Notes under the pieces: model-generated | What the model saw: the letters and a program-made list of their open reading frames with translations, nothing else | What the model was told of the DNA's origin: nothing | The model's database searches: none | Shown here: piece by piece, positions 16,516 through 26,096 of the stretch | How positions within the stretch are numbered: position 1 is the first letter of the stretch | Layout of the letters: every line of letters starts with the position of its first letter | Assembly (NCBI RefSeq): GCF_029963765.1 | Contig: NZ_JALBYU010000002.1 | Span: forward strand, 186,001 to 250,000 | From: Pseudomonas sp. UYIF39 | GTDB lineage: Bacteria > Pseudomonadota > Gammaproteobacteria > Pseudomonadales > Pseudomonadaceae | Length of the DNA stretch: 64,000 nt | Reading direction: 5' to 3' | Program-made: the position numbers and the translations under genes

Positions 16516-17847
16516 ATGAATTCCCATAAAGTGATTTGGCAGGAAGGTATGCTGCTGCGCCCGCAGCACTTCCAGCACAACGATCGCTATTACGACCACC
16601 AGATGAAGACCCGCACGCAGTTGCTGGGCAGCTACACCTGGGGCTTCCTGAACCTGGACATCGACTTGCAGTTCCTCAACATGGGCAAACTGGTGATCAG
16701 CCAGGCCTCGGGGATTCTGCCGGACGGCAGCCTGTTCGAACTCGGCGGCAACACCGAGCCGCTGGCCCTCGACGTGCCGCCGAACACCGGTCATACGCCG
16801 ATCTACCTGGCGCTGCCACTGGTCACCGGAAACCACATCGAGTCGCGTCGTCCGGAACAATCCGACGTGCTGGCGCGCTACACCGCGTACGAAGCGGAAG
16901 TCGCCGACTCCAACGCCGGCGACGATTCCGCCAGCCAGGTCAGCTGTGGCCGCCCGGACTTCAAACTGTTGCTCGGCGAGCAGCAGAGCGATCAGGCCTA
17001 CGTGAAACTGAAGATCTGCGAAGTGCTCGATACCACGCCCGACGGCGTGATCAGCCTCGACCCGGACTTCGTGCCTACCTACATTCAGGCGCATTCGTCC
17101 AGCTACCTGCTGTCGTGCCTGAAAGAAGTGATCAGCATGCTCGGCCACCGGGGCGACACCATCGCCGAGCGCATCCGCTCGAACGGCAAAGTCGGTGGCG
17201 CGGAAGTCGGCGACTTCATGATGCTGCAACTGATCAACCGCACCGAACTGCTGCTGCGCCACTACCTCGGCCTGGAGCAGGTTCACCCGGAAGAGTTGTA
17301 CCGCACGCTGCTGACCATGCTCGGCGACTTGGCTACGTTTTCCAGCGACAGCAAACGCCCGCGTCTGGACAGCCGTTACCAGCACAGCGACCAGGGCGCG
17401 AGCTTCCGCAAACTGATGGAAGCGATTCGTCAGGTGCTGTCGATGGTGCTCGAACAGCACGCCATCGAATTGGTGCTGCAAGCACGTCAGTACGGGATCA
17501 TTGTCTCGCCGTTGCACGACCACAAACTGCTGGGCTCGGCCTCGTTCGTGCTCGCCGCCAGTGCCAACTGCGACTCCGAAGAACTGCGCCATCGCTTGCC
17601 GGCGCACCTCAAGGTCGGCCCGGTGGAGCGCATCCGCCAACTGGTCAACCTGCATCTGCCGGGCATCAAGGTCAAACCGTTGCCGGTGGCCCCGCGGCAG
17701 ATCGCGTTCCACTCCAACAAAACCTATTTCATTCTCGAACTCAGTTCCGAAGACCTGGCACAACTCGAGCGCTCCGGCGGTTTCGCGTTCCACGTGTCCG
17801 GCGAATTTGCCGAGCTTGAACTGAAATTCTGGGCCATCAGGAACTGA
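16516..17847 (+). CDS. tssK: T6SS baseplate-membrane connector TssK
   Basis: TssK (VasE/ImpJ), 443 residues, a trimeric protein that links the baseplate to the TssJLM membrane complex. The start KVIWQEGMLLRPQHFQHNDRYYD is the classical family signature, and the C-terminal part contains LPGIKVKPLPVAPRQIAFH. Spacing to tssJ (2 bases) and tssL (5 bases) shows a tight operon. Confidence 0.96.
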   Translation: MNSHKVIWQEGMLLRPQHFQHNDRYYDHQMKTRTQLLGSYTWGFLNLDIDLQFLNMGKLVISQASGILPDGSLFELGGNTEPLALDVPPNTGHTPIYLALPLVTGNHIESRRPEQSDVLARYTAYEAEVADSNAGDDSASQVSCGRPDFKLLLGEQQSDQAYVKLKICEVLDTTPDGVISLDPDFVPTYIQAHSSSYLLSCLKEVISMLGHRGDTIAERIRSNGKVGGAEVGDFMMLQLINRTELLLRHYLGLEQVHPEELYRTLLTMLGDLATFSSDSKRPRLDSRYQHSDQGASFRKLMEAIRQVLSMVLEQHAIELVLQARQYGIIVSPLHDHKLLGSASFVLAASANCDSEELRHRLPAHLKVGPVERIRQLVNLHLPGIKVKPLPVAPRQIAFHSNKTYFILELSSEDLAQLERSGGFAFHVSGEFAELELKFWAIRN

Positions 17848-17852
17848 CCGAC

Positions 17853-18728
17853 ATGATCAAGGACATGGAACACAACCAGGACGATAAAACCGTCCTGCTC
17901 GACCGCCAGGGCCACGGCCCTGCTTCGAGCCCGCTGACAGATTTCGCCGCACCGCCGCGTATTGAACAGCTGGAAGAACGGATGATTTATGCCGCGCGCC
18001 TGCGCCCGGCCGAAGCCTTCAACATCAGCCTCAATTCGTTGGTCGCAGGCGCCTCCGACTTGTTGTCGGAAGTGGTGCGCCTCAAGCACAGCGACACCCG
18101 CGAAGACATGTACGCGCTCAACGAGCGACTGACCGCCGGGCTGAAACTGTTCGAAGTGCGGGCGCTGCACAACGGCGCCGAAAGCAGCCAGGTGATGGCC
18201 GCCCGTTACGTGCTCTGCACCGTGGTCGACGAAGCCGTCGTGACCACGCCGTGGGGCAACGAAAGCGAGTGGTCGCAGATGAGCCTGCTCAGCAGCTTCC
18301 ACAACGAAACCTTCGGCGGCGAGAAGTTCTTCCAACTGCTGGATCGCCTGTCGAAAAACCCGGTCAAGCACCTGCCGATGCTGGAGCTGATGTACCTGTG
18401 CCTGTCGCTGGGCTTCGAAGGCAAGTACCGCGTGCAAGCCCGCGGCATGCTCGAGCTCGAAGGCATCCGCGACGCCTTGTATCGCCAGATTCGTCAGTTG
18501 CGCGGCGACGTGCCTCGCGAACTGTCGCCCCATTGGGAAGGCTTGAACGATCAGCGCCGCAGCCTGGTGCGCATCGTGCCGGCGTGGATGGTGGTGCTGT
18601 TCACCGTGGTTTGTCTGGTGGTGATGTATTCGGGTTTTGCCTGGGTATTGGGCGAGCAACGCGAAACCGTTCTGCAACCTTATCAGCAGCTAGATCCGGC
18701 CGCGGTCCAGCCGCAGTCGCAGCCGTAA
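17853..18728 (+). CDS. tssL: T6SS inner-membrane protein TssL (DotU)
   Basis: TssL/DotU, 291 residues, a C-tail-anchored inner-membrane protein with a cytoplasmic DotU domain and a single transmembrane span (about 244-269, AWMVVLFTVVCLVVMYSGFAWV). Family marks are CTVVDEAVVTTPWGNES near residue 121 and EMYLCLSLGFEGKY-like LMYLCLSLGFEGKY near 182. There is no C-terminal OmpA/peptidoglycan-binding domain, so anchoring to the wall must come from elsewhere. It lies between tssK and tssM. Confidence 0.94.
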   Translation: MIKDMEHNQDDKTVLLDRQGHGPASSPLTDFAAPPRIEQLEERMIYAARLRPAEAFNISLNSLVAGASDLLSEVVRLKHSDTREDMYALNERLTAGLKLFEVRALHNGAESSQVMAARYVLCTVVDEAVVTTPWGNESEWSQMSLLSSFHNETFGGEKFFQLLDRLSKNPVKHLPMLELMYLCLSLGFEGKYRVQARGMLELEGIRDALYRQIRQLRGDVPRELSPHWEGLNDQRRSLVRIVPAWMVVLFTVVCLVVMYSGFAWVLGEQRETVLQPYQQLDPAAVQPQSQP

Positions 18729-18741
18729 ACAGGGACGTGTG

Positions 18742-21700
18742 ATGAAAAAGTTTTTCAAGAAAGTCGGCGCATTCTTGCGTCAGACCTGGGTCTGGACCTT
18801 GCTGCTGGTGCTGTTTGTCGCGCTGCTGGTGTGGTTCGTCGGGCCGCTGCTGGCGGTGAATGACTACAAGTTCTGGGAAGGTTCGACCTCCCGCCTGCTG
18901 ACCATCAGTGTGCTGTTCCTGATCTGGGGCCTGACCATGGTCTTCGTCAGCTGGCGCGCTGGCGTACGCAAGAAAGCCATCGAAGACACCGAAGATGGCC
19001 AGGATCGTATCCGCCGTGAAGAGCTGATCGACGAAGAGCAGAAAGAGCTTCGCGTACGCTTCAAGGATGCGTTGAAAACCCTGAAGACCTCGAGCCTCTA
19101 TCGCGGTCGAAGCGAGCGCTGGCGTAGTGATTTGCCGTGGTACTTGCTGATCGGCCCGCAATGCAGCGGCAAGACCAGCCTGTTGGACTTCTCGGGACTT
19201 GAGTTTCCGATCAACAAGATCGACCGCAAACTGACCCGCGACACCCTCGGCACCCGTCATTGCGACTGGTATTTCGCCGACCACGGTGTGCTGATCGACA
19301 CCGCCGGGCGTTACCTGACCCAGCCGGATGCCGAAGTCGATGGCAGCGCCTGGAGCACCTTGCTCGACCTGCTGCGCAAGCGTCGCCGCAACCGTCCGTT
19401 GAACGGCGTGCTGGTGACCATCCCGGTGGAAACACTGCTGGGCGGCAGCGAGCAAGAGCTCGACACCCTGGCCCGCCAGGTGCGTGCGCGTCTGCAAGAC
19501 GTGCATCAAAAGCTGCACGTCGATGTGCCGGTTTATCTGGTGCTGAGCAAGGCTGACAAGCTGCTCGGTTTTGACGAGTTCTTCGATCAACTGACCCGTG
19601 AAGAAAGCGATCAGGTGCTAGGCACCAGCTTCCGTAAAGAGCAGAGCGGCACCGACGTCGCCGTGCTGCGCGCGGAGTTCGAAGAACTGCTGCGTCGTCT
19701 GAACAGCCAAGTGATCATGCGCATGCACCAGGAGCGCGACACCCAGCGCCGTGGTCGCATTCTCGACTTCCCGCATCAACTGGGGCAGATCGGCGAGCGC
19801 TTGTGCTTGTTCGTCGACATGGCGTTCACCGGCAACCGCTACCAGCGCTCCAGTCAGTTGCGCGGTTTCTACCTGACCAGCGCACCGCACCTGACTCAAA
19901 AGATGGACGAGACCGCCGCCAGCATCGGTGCCAATCTGGGCATTAACGCCGGTACGCTGCCAACCCTGCGCAGCGGCCGTTCGCGTTTCATCCACCACTT
20001 GCTCAGCCGCGTTATCTTCCCCGAGGCCGATCTGGCCGGTCTGGACAAGCGCGAACGCAGCCGCATTCATTGGGGCCAACGCGCGTTGTACGTGGGCGCA
20101 TTGGCGGCGCTGGCACTGTTCGGCATGCTCTGGGCGGGCGGATTCTCGGCCAACTACGAGCGTCTGGAAAACCTGCGGAACCTGGCGCAAAACTGGAATC
20201 AACAGCGCTCGGCCCTGACCGCACGTGATGATTCCATGGCCGTGCTCAAGACCCTCGACACCAGCTACGCGGCGACTCAGGTCTTCCCGAAAAAAGGTGA
20301 CGTGTCGTACCACGAACGTGGCGGCCTGTACCAAGGCGAAGAGGTCAATCCGGTGGTCAAGGAGGCCTACGAGCGTGAGCTTGAAGCGCAACTGCTGCCA
20401 CGGGTTGCGACGCTGCTGGAAGGGCAGATCCGCGCCAACATGAAGGACCGTGAACGCCTGCTCAACAGCCTGCGTGCGTACCTGATGTTGAACATGAAAG
20501 ACCGTCGCGACGGCCCGTGGCTCAAGGATTGGGTCGCCACCGAATGGTCTCAGCGTTACGCCGGCAACACCGCGGTGCAGAACGGTTTGAACACCCACTT
20601 CGAGCGTTTGCTCAAGCAGCCGTTTATCTACCCGTTGAACGATCAACTGGTGGCTCAGGCGCGTCAGGTCCTGCGCAGCGAATCGCTGGCCAACGTGGTT
20701 TACCGGATGCTGCGCGAGCAGGCCCGCAACCTGCCGGAATACCGTTTGAGCCAACACATCGGCCCGCAAGCTTCGCTGTTTGTCGGCACCGATTATGTGA
20801 TCCCGGGGTTCTACACCCAACAGGGTTATCAACAGTACTTTTCGGTCCAGGGCTCTGCGCTGGTCACCGACCTCCTGCGTGACAACTGGGTGCTGGGCGA
20901 AGGCTCGGGCATCAGCGGCATGGACTTACGTCGCCTGATGGTCGAACTGGAGCAACTGTACTTCCGCGACTACGCCAACTTCTGGAGTGAAGCCGTGGGC
21001 CAGGTTGCACTGCCTGCGATCAGCGACTTCAGCGAAGGCGCCGAGCAACTGGCAGGCCTGACGTCGGCCAACTCCCCGGTGCTGCAACTGCTGGTGGAAG
21101 TGCGCGAGAACACCCGTTTCCCGGTGATCGCCGACAGTGCTGATGCAGCCGCCGATGCGGCGGACAAACTGGGCGAGAAGGGCGGCAAGCTCGGCAAACT
21201 GGCCGCTGCTGCAGCGGACAATGCGTCGGACATGGCCGCTCAAATTACAAAGCAGCTGCCCGACACCGCGAAGAAATCCCTGCAACGTCGCTTCGAACCG
21301 CTGCACCGTCTGCTGGATGACAACAACGGCCCGGCCGCTGATTTGACCCCGGCCCTGACGGCGCTCAACGACCTGCAACTGCAACTGGCGAGCCTCGCTC
21401 GTGCCAGCGCGCCGGAACAGGCTGCGTTCGAAATGGCCAAGACCCGCATGAGCGGCCAGCGTGATGCGCTGAGTAACTTGCGCAATGCCTCGAACCGTCT
21501 GCCGCGTCCGGTCAGCGTGTGGTTCAACGTATTGGCTGAAGACACCTGGCGTCTGGTGCTGAACGATTCCTACCAGTACCTGAACCAGCGTTATCAAAGC
21601 GAGCTGTACAGCTTCTATGGCAAGGCGATCAACAAGCGTTACCCGTTCAGCGCCCACAGCACCAGCGATGTTGCGATCAGCGACTTCCGCGAGTTCTTCA

Positions 21701-22278
21701 AGGCGCAGGGCATCAATGATCGCTTCTTTGAGACCTACATGCGTCCGTTCGTGAGTGGCGATCCAGGTAACTACCGTCTGCGCAGCATCGACGGTCACAG
21801 CATGCCGATCTCCAAGGTCTACCTCGACCAGATGGCCGCGGCACAAGTGATTCGCCAGAGCTTCTTCTCGATCAATCCGGCCGAGCCGCAAGTGCAATTC
21901 AAACTGGAGCCATACACCCTCGACCCGGCGGTCAGCCGTTCCGAGTTCAAGTTTGGCGACAAGACCATCGAATACCGCCACGGCCCGATCGTGCCGGTAT
22001 CGTTCAAATGGCCGAGCGATGCTGAAGACGGTCGCACCAGCCTGGTCCTCGACAAAATGGCCGGCCGCCCGATCGGCATCGAGAAGAACACTGGCCCATG
22101 GTCGCTGTTCCGTCTGTTCGACCTGATGCAGACCGAGTACCTGAGCGGTCGCGATGTGCTGGTACTGAAAGCTGACGTAGGCGGCCTGCGCGCCAACTAC
22201 TTGCTGTCGAGCCAGCGCACACCGAACCCGTTCGACATGGGCGTGCTGCGTACCTTCCGTATGCCGGTGCAGCTCTGA
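18742..22278 (+). CDS. tssM: T6SS inner-membrane protein TssM (IcmF)
   Basis: TssM/IcmF, 1178 residues, spans the inner membrane and contacts TssJ through a large periplasmic domain. Transmembrane segments are at about 17-34, 51-70 and 447-465. A cytoplasmic domain between them has an intact Walker A, GPQCSGKTS, at 138-146, so this is the nucleotide-binding type. The C-terminal ~700 residues form the periplasmic part. GTG 18739 is also in frame; ATG 18742 is used, with AGGGA upstream. The stop overlaps the phosphatase start by one base (TGATG). Confidence 0.95.
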   Translation: MKKFFKKVGAFLRQTWVWTLLLVLFVALLVWFVGPLLAVNDYKFWEGSTSRLLTISVLFLIWGLTMVFVSWRAGVRKKAIEDTEDGQDRIRREELIDEEQKELRVRFKDALKTLKTSSLYRGRSERWRSDLPWYLLIGPQCSGKTSLLDFSGLEFPINKIDRKLTRDTLGTRHCDWYFADHGVLIDTAGRYLTQPDAEVDGSAWSTLLDLLRKRRRNRPLNGVLVTIPVETLLGGSEQELDTLARQVRARLQDVHQKLHVDVPVYLVLSKADKLLGFDEFFDQLTREESDQVLGTSFRKEQSGTDVAVLRAEFEELLRRLNSQVIMRMHQERDTQRRGRILDFPHQLGQIGERLCLFVDMAFTGNRYQRSSQLRGFYLTSAPHLTQKMDETAASIGANLGINAGTLPTLRSGRSRFIHHLLSRVIFPEADLAGLDKRERSRIHWGQRALYVGALAALALFGMLWAGGFSANYERLENLRNLAQNWNQQRSALTARDDSMAVLKTLDTSYAATQVFPKKGDVSYHERGGLYQGEEVNPVVKEAYERELEAQLLPRVATLLEGQIRANMKDRERLLNSLRAYLMLNMKDRRDGPWLKDWVATEWSQRYAGNTAVQNGLNTHFERLLKQPFIYPLNDQLVAQARQVLRSESLANVVYRMLREQARNLPEYRLSQHIGPQASLFVGTDYVIPGFYTQQGYQQYFSVQGSALVTDLLRDNWVLGEGSGISGMDLRRLMVELEQLYFRDYANFWSEAVGQVALPAISDFSEGAEQLAGLTSANSPVLQLLVEVRENTRFPVIADSADAAADAADKLGEKGGKLGKLAAAAADNASDMAAQITKQLPDTAKKSLQRRFEPLHRLLDDNNGPAADLTPALTALNDLQLQLASLARASAPEQAAFEMAKTRMSGQRDALSNLRNASNRLPRPVSVWFNVLAEDTWRLVLNDSYQYLNQRYQSELYSFYGKAINKRYPFSAHSTSDVAISDFREFFKAQGINDRFFETYMRPFVSGDPGNYRLRSIDGHSMPISKVYLDQMAAAQVIRQSFFSINPAEPQVQFKLEPYTLDPAVSRSEFKFGDKTIEYRHGPIVPVSFKWPSDAEDGRTSLVLDKMAGRPIGIEKNTGPWSLFRLFDLMQTEYLSGRDVLVLKADVGGLRANYLLSSQRTPNPFDMGVLRTFRMPVQL

Positions 22279-23006
22279 TGCTGGTTGCCAGCCCCTGGCG
22301 CAGTGCTGCGCGTACCGATCCGGGCAAGGTTCGGGCGCGCAACGAAGATGCTTTTCTCGACTGCCCACAGCAGGGGCTGTGGGTGGTCGCGGATGGCATG
22401 GGCGGTCATCAGGGTGGCGACATCGCCAGCCAGTTGATCGTCGCCAGCCTGGCGGAATTGCCGGTGCAGGACGACTTCGACGAACGACTCAAAGGCATAC
22501 GCCAGTGTCTGCACTGGCTCAACCGCCGCTTGGGTCAGGAGTTGACCGTCACGGCCGGGCGTCACGACAGCATCATGGGTAGCACCGTGGTGGCGCTGCT
22601 CGTAGAAGGTAATCGCGCGGCCTGCATCTGGGCCGGCGACAGCCGTTGCTACCTGTGGCGCGGCCAGCGTTTGTATCAGCTGTCCAAGGACCATTCGCTG
22701 CAACAGCAACTGATCGACGAGCAACACATGAGCGTCGAAGAAGCCCGTGCGCATCCTTCTGCTCATGCGCTGACCCGCGCGGTCGGGGCGGCCGAGCAGT
22801 TGACGCTGGATGTGCTCGAACTCGAGGTGTACGCCGGCGATGCGTTTTTGTTGTGCAGCGATGGTTTGTATCAGGGCTTAAGTGCCGATGCCTTGGGCAA
22901 CGCCCTGAGCCTGACCGCGCCGCACGTTGCGCTGGAGCGTCTGTTCGACGGCGCTCTGCGTGGCTCGGCCCGGGACAACTTGACTGCTGTGGTGATCCGA
23001 AAATGA
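22278..23006 (+). CDS. pppA: PP2C-type serine/threonine phosphatase (Stp1/PppA)
   Basis: 242 residues. It is a metal-dependent PP2C phosphatase with motifs ARNEDA (20-25), VADGMGGHQGGD (38-48) and LLCSDGLYQGL near 193, carrying the metal-binding Asp residues. It is expected to remove the phosphate that the adjacent kinase adds to Fha or other T6SS targets (known in P. aeruginosa; inference here). The start overlaps tssM by one base and its stop overlaps the kinase start (ATGA), giving a coupled kinase-phosphatase pair. Confidence 0.92.
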   Translation: MLVASPWRSAARTDPGKVRARNEDAFLDCPQQGLWVVADGMGGHQGGDIASQLIVASLAELPVQDDFDERLKGIRQCLHWLNRRLGQELTVTAGRHDSIMGSTVVALLVEGNRAACIWAGDSRCYLWRGQRLYQLSKDHSLQQQLIDEQHMSVEEARAHPSAHALTRAVGAAEQLTLDVLELEVYAGDAFLLCSDGLYQGLSADALGNALSLTAPHVALERLFDGALRGSARDNLTAVVIRK

Positions 23007-24004
23007 CTCAACTCATGCCGCCGCTCGACGACCTGCTGGTGACCGACGAGGAGGCCAGTAACCTGACTTACTTTGCGTTCGCCAAATCCCATCAGGCTGA
23101 ACCTGCGTTGGCGCCGACCAAGGCAAGCGTCGGTGAAATGCCGGAAGTACTCGCAGGCCGTTACCGCATCGAGCGCTTGCTCGGTGCTGGCGGCATGGGT
23201 GCGGTTTACCGTGCACGGGATCTGCTGAGCGAGCAGTTCGGCGATCCCGACCCCTACATCGCGCTGAAAATCCTCAGCGAAGAATTTGCCGAATCGCCGG
23301 ACGCCAGTGCCTTGCTCTACAGCGAGTTCGCCCTGACCCGACGCCTGCGCCACGACAACGTGCTGCGTTTGCACAGCTTTGAAGTGGACACCGACTGCCA
23401 GCGCGCCTTCATCACCATGGAACTCATGCGTGGGCTGACCCTGGACAAATTACTCTGCGAGCGGCCGCTGGGCCTGCCGTGGAAAGAACTGCGCGACATC
23501 GCGCTACCGCTGCTCGACGCGCTGGCCTTCGCCCACGCTCGCGGCGTGCTGCACGGCGACATGAAGCCGAGCAACGTCATGCTCAGCGAAGAAGGCGTGC
23601 GCCTGTTCGACTTCGGTCTGGGCCAGGCCGAGGAGGGCATCCTGCCCGGCCTGCCACACCTGAGCCGCAACCGCTTCAACGCCTGGACCCCCGGCTACGC
23701 TGCCCCCGAACTGCTCGAAGGCCAACCGCTGTCGGCCAGTGCGGACGTCTACGGCGTGGCCTGCGTGCTCTATGAATTGGCGGGCGGCAAACACCCGTTC
23801 CGCCGCTTGCCCTCGACCGAGGCCCGCGACGGCCACCTCGAACGCGAGCTGCACGCCCCCAGGAATTTACCGAAACACTGCTGGCCAGCCCTGCGAACGG
23901 CGCTGGCTTTCGATGCGGCAGATCGAACGATCACTGCCGCCCAACTGCGTGACGCTATGGGCGCCACTTCGTCTTTGCTGCAACGCCTGCGACTTCGGGC
24001 GTAA
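23003..24004 (+). CDS. stk1: Serine/threonine protein kinase (Stk1/PpkA type)
   Basis: 333 residues with a Hanks-type kinase domain at about 53-320: glycine loop GAGGMGAVY from 61, Lys89 in ALKIL, catalytic HGD at 184-186 with K188 and N191, and DFG at 203-205. The catalytic loop has HGD instead of the common HRD. There is no transmembrane span or C-terminal sensor/VWA domain as in long PpkA, so it resembles the short H2-cluster Stk1. The frame is open upstream to 22646, but ATG 23003 overlaps the phosphatase stop and gives a normal N-terminus. Confidence 0.91.
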   Translation: MTQLMPPLDDLLVTDEEASNLTYFAFAKSHQAEPALAPTKASVGEMPEVLAGRYRIERLLGAGGMGAVYRARDLLSEQFGDPDPYIALKILSEEFAESPDASALLYSEFALTRRLRHDNVLRLHSFEVDTDCQRAFITMELMRGLTLDKLLCERPLGLPWKELRDIALPLLDALAFAHARGVLHGDMKPSNVMLSEEGVRLFDFGLGQAEEGILPGLPHLSRNRFNAWTPGYAAPELLEGQPLSASADVYGVACVLYELAGGKHPFRRLPSTEARDGHLERELHAPRNLPKHCWPALRTALAFDAADRTITAAQLRDAMGATSSLLQRLRLRA

Positions 24005-24032
24005 CGGATGACTACCGAACAGGGAGCAAGCA

Positions 24033-26069
24033 ATGTTCAACCCAGCTAACGAAACGCACTTCAGCCTGACCGTGGAAGACTACGTCGGCGACCTGCAAGT
24101 GCTGTCGTTCACCGGCACCGAAGGCATCAGCCAGCCGTATCGCTTCGACCTGGAACTGGTCAGCGAAAACCCCGATCTGGACCTGGAAAAGCTTCTGCAC
24201 AAACAGGCGTTCCTGGCGTTCGATCCACAGGGTTCCGGCATCCACGGCCAGATCTACCGCGTCGCCCAAGGCGATGCCGGCAAACGCCTGACCCGCTACA
24301 AAATCTCGCTGGTGCCGCACCTGCAATACCTGCACCACCGCACCAACCAGCGCATCTACCAGCAGATGTCCGCGCCGAAAATCATCGCGCTGATCCTCGA
24401 TGAACACGGGATCAAGGGCAACGCCTACAAATTCCAGTTAAGCCAACCCTGCCCGGACCGCGACTACTGCGTGCAGTACGACGAAACCGACCTGCATTTC
24501 GTCCAGCGCCTGTGTGAAGAAGAAGGCATTCATTACCACTTCCAGCACAGCTCCAAAGGTCATCTGTTGGTATTCGGCGATGACCAGACCGTGTTCCCGA
24601 AACTCGGGCAGCCAACCGCGTACGTGCAAGGCAGCGGCATGGTCGCCGATGAACCGGTGATCAAAGGCTTCAAACTGCGCCTCGAAACCCGCACCGGCCG
24701 CGTCACCCGCCGCGACTACGACTTCGAAAAACCACGCCTGCAACTCGAGTCCGCCTACAAACCCGAGGCGCAAAGCGACGCGCCGGACCTGGAAGACTAC
24801 GACTACCCCGGCCGCTTCATCGACCGCGCACGCGGCAAATTCCTCAGCCAGCGCGCCCTTGAACGCCACCGCGCCGACTACCGCCAGGCCGAAGGTAAAA
24901 GCGATCAGACCACCCTGGTCAGCGGCCACTTCCTGGAAATGTCCGACCACCCACGTACCGAGTGGAACGACCTCTGGCTGCTCACCGAAATCCTCCACGA
25001 AGGCAAACAACCGCAAGTCCTCGAAGAGTCAGTGACCAGCGACACCACCGACCACAAAGACGACTTCCACCAGGGCTACCGCAACCGCTTCCTCGCCACG
25101 CCGTGGGACGTGTTCTACCGCCCGGCCCTGCAACACCCGAAACCCCGCGTCCTCGGCAGCCAAACCGCCATGGTCACCGGCCCCAAAGGTGAAGAGATTC
25201 ACTGCGACCAATACGGCCGGATCAAGGTGCAATTCCACTGGGATCGCGAAGGGTTGGCGGATGACAAAACCAGCTGCTGGATGCGCGTCTCCTCCAGCTG
25301 GGCCGGCGACCGCTATGGCGCCATCGCCATCCCGCGCATCGGCATGGAAGTGTTGGTGACCTTCCTCGAGGGCGATCCCGACCAACCACTGGTGACCGGG
25401 TGCCTGTACCACAAGGAAAACCTCGTCCCTTACGACCTGCCGGCGAACAAAACCCGAACCGTGTTCAAAACCCTCAGCTCACCGGGGGGCGGCGGGTTCA
25501 ATGAACTGCGGATTGAAGACAAGAAAGGGGCGGAGCAGATCTTCATCCATGCCCAGCGGGATTGGGATGAAAACGTTGAGCATGATCAGAAGATTCGCGT
25601 GGGTAACGAACGCCACGACACGGTGGAGAAGAACACCTACACCGAGCTGAAGGCGGAAGAGCATCGAACCACGATTGCGGATCGCAAGACTGAAGCGCGG
25701 CTGGATGACCACCTGACGATTGGGCAGAACCAGCATGTGAAGCTGGGGACTGCGCAGCTGAGCAGTGTTGGGAAAGAGATTCATCTGAAGGCTGGGGACA
25801 AGATTGTGATTGAGGCTGGGATGGAGCTCACGGTTAAGGCCGGTGGGAGCTTTATCAAGCTGGATGCCGGTGGTGTGACGGTTGTTGGGCCGGTGGTGAA
25901 GATTAATGCCGGTGGATCGGCGGGGAGTGGGACCGGGATTGGGATTAAGCCACCGGTGCTGCCAGGGGCGGCGGATAAGGATAAGGCGGGGAGTTTGATG
26001 GATCAGGCGTTGTTGAATGCGCCGCCTGAGAAGGTTAAACCAAAGGCTTTTTTTGTGTTTTCTGAGTGA
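24033..26069 (+). CDS. vgrG: T6SS spike protein VgrG (TssI)
   Basis: 678 residues, the trimeric spike at the tip of the Hcp tube. It has a gp27-like N-terminal half (HFSLTVEDYVGDLQVLSFTG start; YCVQYDETDLHFVQRLCEEEG near 149-169), then the gp5-like OB fold (CDQYGRIKVQFHWDREG near 391) and a C-terminal beta-helix needle with repeats. The tail KPPVLPGAAD is typical, and no enzymatic extension is present. From about base 25480 codon choice shifts to GGG/TTG/ATT-rich, unlike the first 1.4 kb, suggesting that the needle end travelled with the downstream effector island. The gene lies 28 bases after the kinase. Confidence 0.96.
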   Translation: MFNPANETHFSLTVEDYVGDLQVLSFTGTEGISQPYRFDLELVSENPDLDLEKLLHKQAFLAFDPQGSGIHGQIYRVAQGDAGKRLTRYKISLVPHLQYLHHRTNQRIYQQMSAPKIIALILDEHGIKGNAYKFQLSQPCPDRDYCVQYDETDLHFVQRLCEEEGIHYHFQHSSKGHLLVFGDDQTVFPKLGQPTAYVQGSGMVADEPVIKGFKLRLETRTGRVTRRDYDFEKPRLQLESAYKPEAQSDAPDLEDYDYPGRFIDRARGKFLSQRALERHRADYRQAEGKSDQTTLVSGHFLEMSDHPRTEWNDLWLLTEILHEGKQPQVLEESVTSDTTDHKDDFHQGYRNRFLATPWDVFYRPALQHPKPRVLGSQTAMVTGPKGEEIHCDQYGRIKVQFHWDREGLADDKTSCWMRVSSSWAGDRYGAIAIPRIGMEVLVTFLEGDPDQPLVTGCLYHKENLVPYDLPANKTRTVFKTLSSPGGGGFNELRIEDKKGAEQIFIHAQRDWDENVEHDQKIRVGNERHDTVEKNTYTELKAEEHRTTIADRKTEARLDDHLTIGQNQHVKLGTAQLSSVGKEIHLKAGDKIVIEAGMELTVKAGGSFIKLDAGGVTVVGPVVKINAGGSAGSGTGIGIKPPVLPGAADKDKAGSLMDQALLNAPPEKVKPKAFFVFSE

Positions 26070-26096
26070 TTAATAATTCAACTCAAGGATCTGTTT

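Noticed and set aside
22646..23002. 119-residue N-terminal extension of the T6SS kinase
   Set aside because: It overlaps the phosphatase in another frame; ATG 23003 overlapping the phosphatase stop is the natural coupled start.
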